Source: an uncultured bacterium
GTDB lineage: Bacteria > Krumholzibacteriota > Krumholzibacteriia > LZORAL124-64-63
Assembly (NCBI GenBank): GCA_903847545.1
Contig: CAINDZ010000386.1
Span: forward strand, 1 to 5,981
Direction of reading: 5' to 3'
DNA: 5,981 nt
Below are positions 5,675 to 5,981 of the stretch, piece by piece. A program made the position numbers and the translations under genes. How positions within the stretch are numbered: position 1 is the first letter of the stretch; each line of letters opens with the position of its first letter. The notes beneath the pieces are model-generated. The model was not told the DNA's origin, ran no database searches, and worked only from the letters and a program-made list of their open reading frames with translations.

Positions 5675-5981
5675 TCAGCGCATCGACAACAGGTCCGAGA
5701 CGACGAGCGTCTCGACGACGTCCTTGTTCCGCCAGGTGGTCGTGACCGTGATGCGGTCCAGGCCGAAGCTGACGTTCTGCACCTGGGACACCCAGTCCAC
5801 GTTGCCCACGGTGCCGTTGCCGGCCACCGCCTCGCCGAAACCCTGGGCCTTCATCCGCTCCAGCTGCATCTGCGCCACCGCGATGGCCTGCGTGTGGCGG
5901 TCGGCCTCGTTCACCTCGCGCCGGGCCTGGTGCTGGATGACGGCGATGGGCAGCACGCCCACGGCGAGGATCACCATCACC
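5675..5981 (-). CDS. pilV: PilV-like minor pilin, N-terminus cut off by the window edge
   Basis: Only the last 102 codons are inside the window; the stop is TGA at 5675-5677. The first visible residues, VMVILAVGVLPIAVIQHQ, are the second half of a prepilin hydrophobic helix. They correspond to the 'E-V-M-V-A-x-V-I-L-A-V-G-V-L' stretch of PilV, so the leader, cleavage site and Glu5 lie past position 5981. Downstream, AIAVAQMQLERMKAQGF and then VDWVSQV and DRITVTTTWRNKDVVETLVVS follow the PilV pattern, with a final strand of alternating Val/Thr. The ATG or GTG near 5975-5980 is internal to the helix and is not the start. The protein is short for PilV, with only about 85 residues after the helix. 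It is the first visible gene of the minor pilin operon; FimU/FimT-like genes would be expected further upstream. PilV versus another small type IV prepilin cannot be fully settled from the visible part. Confidence 0.82.
   Translation of the reverse strand, partial: VMVILAVGVLPIAVIQHQARREVNEADRHTQAIAVAQMQLERMKAQGFGEAVAGNGTVGNVDWVSQVQNVSFGLDRITVTTTWRNKDVVETLVVSDLLSMR

Overview
The window is GC-rich, with G or C at most codon third positions, and almost fully coding. It comes from a diderm (Gram-negative-type) bacterium. The evidence for that is a lipoprotein signal with a lipobox, Sec-type signal peptides, and a minor-pilin/PilY1 gene set typical of type IVa pili. The proteins carry clear family hallmarks but match no model species that I recognise. 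An uncultured or environmental high-GC lineage is a guess only.

Layout: positions 1-1298 (+ strand) hold a 5'-truncated gene for a lipoprotein with a phytase-like 'esterase-like' propeller domain. Everything else is on the minus strand and reads from the right edge to the left as one apparent operon: a PilV-like minor pilin (3' part only, 5675-5981), a PilW-like minor pilin (5053-5652), a PilX-like minor pilin (4579-5040), a large PilY1-type tip protein with a von Willebrand A domain and a PilC/PilY1 propeller (1785-4523), and a small secreted protein of unknown function (1300-1764). The gaps are 22, 12, 55 and 20 nt, and each complete gene has a Shine-Dalgarno-like sequence in front of it. 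The two strands converge with a single base between the two stop codons.

How the genes work together (inference from the family): the minor pilins form the short initiating complex at the pilus tip, and PilX/PilW/PilV with PilY1 prime pilus assembly and present PilY1 as an adhesin or sensor. PilY1 here keeps a full MIDAS set and an EF-hand-like calcium loop in the propeller. It also has a second acidic loop inside the vWA region and an RGD tripeptide in the linker. The last gene is the least explained: a roughly 129-residue mature protein, probably beta-rich, whose position suggests a role in the envelope connected to the pilus. The major pilin, FimU/FimT and PilE homologues are not visible and could lie beyond the right edge.

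I saw no tRNA, rRNA, CRISPR array, insertion sequence or phage gene, and no non-coding stretch longer than 55 nt. I did not find an entirely new system. The best leads are the operon-terminal secreted protein and the metal-binding features of the PilY1 homologue.
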